Source of the DNA: Bifidobacterium adolescentis ATCC 15703
GTDB lineage: Bacteria; Actinomycetota; Actinomycetes; Actinomycetales; Bifidobacteriaceae
Direction of reading: 5' to 3'
Assembly: GCF_000010425.1 (NCBI RefSeq)
Contig: NC_008618.1
Span: 1,667,946-1,731,945, forward strand
Length of the DNA: 64,000 nucleotides
Each line of letters starts with the position of its first letter. Within the stretch, counting starts at the first letter, position 1. Below the pieces are notes generated by a model. The model had not been told where the DNA came from. It saw nothing but the letters and a program-made list of their open reading frames with translations, and ran no database searches. Of this stretch, positions 62,727-64,000 are shown piece after piece. The position numbers and the translations under genes were made by a program.

Positions 62727-62944
62727 CAACGCCGTGTCGGGTCGAGCCGTGCCGCGAAAAAAGCCGACGCCGTCGTCAATATCTCGTTCGCCCGCCTCAA
62801 TCGCGCGACCTCGGCCCGCAAACTCTTCAACTCCGCCATCGCGTCTTCGGCCGACTGCTTGGTCTCCGCCGCGACCGTGGCGTCCGTCTTGTTGCGCCAA
62901 CGGCGCAGCGTCTCCGGCGCGACCCCCAGATTGTTTTGCTTCAA
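62726..62944 (-). pseudogene. IS3-family transposase orfA, N-terminally truncated
   Basis: The frame shows GVAPETLRRWRNKTDATVAAETKQSAEDAMAELKSLRAEVARLRRANEIL, i.e. the second half of the HTH plus the leucine zipper of orfA. The first HTH helix is missing, replaced by the end of the neighbouring IS. Confidence 0.75.
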
Positions 62945-62954
62945 TTTTTCTTAA

Positions 62955-64000
62955 GCAATTTCTGCACTATTTTTCCGCAGCAGGGGCCGGTGCCGTTTTG
63001 TTGGACTCGTCATTGATTCCATCACCACCAATCATGCCACAAGACCGAGCCCGCGTCGACGGTCCATGATGCCCGTGTCCGAACTCCGTCTTGATCCTCT
63101 TGTCCCGGTACCAGACCATGTACTCGTCGAGCATGTCGATGAACCCGTCCATCGAAACGCCCGCGAAGCTGCGCTTGTGGAAGAACTCCTGCTTGAGACG
63201 GCCGAAGAACCCTTCCGCGGCGGCGTTGTCCGGACTGCATCCCTTCGCGCCCGTCGAACGCGTCAGGTTGTTGTCCTTGCGGATGCGGATCCATTCGGGC
63301 CACCGGTAGTGGCAGCCACGGTCGGAATGGATGATTGGTTTCTCCCCGTCCCTGAGCGTGGAGCACGCGTCGGCGAGCATGCCGTTGGCCAATGCCGCGT
63401 TCGGGCTGGTGCCGATCGTCCACGCGACCGGAAGCCCGTCGTAGCAGTCGATCACGGGCGACAGATAGGCCTTGCCCGCGGGAATCGAGAACTCGGTCAG
63501 GTCCGTGACCCACAGCATGTTCGGACGCTCGGCATGGAAGTCGCGGTTCACCAGGTTCTTCGGGGCCTTGGCCGGCTCGCCCTTGTACGAGCCGTACCGC
63601 TTCGCGCTCTTGAACGACGGCTTGATCCCGTTCTTCGTCATGAGCCTCATGATCCGTTTGGCCGATACCCTGATACCCATGCTTTCCGGCTCCAGGTGGA
63701 CCCGCTTGTACCCGTAGCGGCGTTCGCTGTTCTCGAACGCCTCTCGCACGAGCTCCAGCAACGGCGCGTCCTTGTCGGGGCGTTTCATGGCGTTGAGCTG
63801 GTAGTGGTACGTGCCGCGCGCGATGCCGACCACGGGCAAGAGGCTTCCGGCGGTCACGCCCAGCGTCTCGCTAACGGTCTTGACGAGGATCGTCTTCTCT
63901 CGGTTGGTCAGGTTTTCCGGGTCTGCGCCCGGCTCTTTTCCCAACAGCTCCAACGTGCCCTTCCGGATCGCGATCTGGATGTCGAGCTCGCGCTCGGTCC
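62955..64000 (-). mobile_element. IS3-family insertion sequence (IS150-like), continues past window
   Basis: A transposase reading frame fills the last kilobase and stays open to the window edge. Its inner end lies in the orfA of the preceding IS. Confidence 0.8.
62967..64000 (-). CDS. IS3-family transposase (IS150-like), N-terminus outside window
   Basis: The frame is open to base 64000 (TERELDIQIAIRKG...). Conserved parts are LTNREKTILVKTVSETLGV, RYGYKRVHLEP, the DDE residues in WVTDLTEF, IIHSDRGCHYRW and DNAAAEGFFGRLKQEFF, and WYRDKRIKTEFGH near the end. The C-terminus has an extra Ala/Pro tail (NKTAPAPAAEK). Confidence 0.9.
   Translation of the reverse strand, partial: TERELDIQIAIRKGTLELLGKEPGADPENLTNREKTILVKTVSETLGVTAGSLLPVVGIARGTYHYQLNAMKRPDKDAPLLELVREAFENSERRYGYKRVHLEPESMGIRVSAKRIMRLMTKNGIKPSFKSAKRYGSYKGEPAKAPKNLVNRDFHAERPNMLWVTDLTEFSIPAGKAYLSPVIDCYDGLPVAWTIGTSPNAALANGMLADACSTLRDGEKPIIHSDRGCHYRWPEWIRIRKDNNLTRSTGAKGCSPDNAAAEGFFGRLKQEFFHKRSFAGVSMDGFIDMLDEYMVWYRDKRIKTEFGHGHHGPSTRARSCGMIGGDGINDESNKTAPAPAAEK

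Larger units (their letters stand above)
61791..62954 (-). mobile_element. IS3-family insertion sequence, truncated at its orfA end
   Basis: An intact orfB and a shortened orfA lie on the minus strand. The orfA start is missing where the next IS3-family element begins near 62,955, so that element probably inserted into this one. The outer end near 61,790 shows CCGCCC/GGGCGG. Confidence 0.75.

Overview
The window looks like a Bifidobacterium chromosome, probably from the B. adolescentis/catenulatum/longum neighbourhood. The grounds are a high-GC actinobacterial RpoB, a Leloir galK-galT-DeoR operon, a GH32 fructosidase with an ABC importer, a GlxR-like Crp protein, a Wzz-type tyrosine kinase and many genes that appear to be leaderless. 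This is inferred from protein character; no database search was run.

Bases 1-49,200 are mostly core genome. In order they hold: rpoB (cut by the window edge); mutY and a TrmL-type tRNA methyltransferase that appear to share one divergent promoter; a UPF0210/ACT pair; a six-gene carbohydrate operon on the minus strand (solute-binding lipoprotein, two permeases, DUF624 protein, LacI regulator, GH32 enzyme) with operator-like palindromes upstream; galK-galT-deoR; a dihydroorotate dehydrogenase; an old-yellow-enzyme oxidoreductase; a class A penicillin-binding protein; a GlxR-like regulator; a TM2 protein coupled to a lipoate-ligase-like gene; leuB; a secreted repeat protein; an oligopeptidase B-like protease; an App1-like phosphatase; an apparently orphan gcvH; an L,D-transpeptidase; nudC; a thioredoxin; a secreted G5/transglycosylase-like protein behind a structured leader; and, further on, a low-molecular-weight protein tyrosine phosphatase next to a BY-kinase.

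From about 41.1 to 45.5 kb lies a softer stretch. It has long hairpins, a 21-bp tandem repeat, two DnaA-box 9-mers, a DUF559-like nuclease, and unrecognised small or membrane proteins.

From about 50.2 kb to the end the window becomes an accessory island with AT-richer genes and broken insertion sequences. It carries an HTH regulator coupled to a SecB-like protein behind a perfect 37-bp palindrome, a HAD phosphatase, a SIR2 protein with a possible GAF-like C-terminal domain, an Abi_2/AbiF-type HEPN protein preceded by what looks like a complete small-RNA gene, and an unrecognised gene followed by a frameshifted membrane gene. Around them lie an IS256-family element, an IS30 remnant and three IS3-family elements. 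The most attractive candidate system is the small RNA plus Abi_2 unit at 57,135-58,245; the HTH-SecB and SIR2 units come next.

A general signal across the core is that more than ten start codons sit 6-8 nt downstream of a TAnnnT-like box with no Shine-Dalgarno sequence, which suggests widespread leaderless transcripts. These boxes were used to choose several starts.
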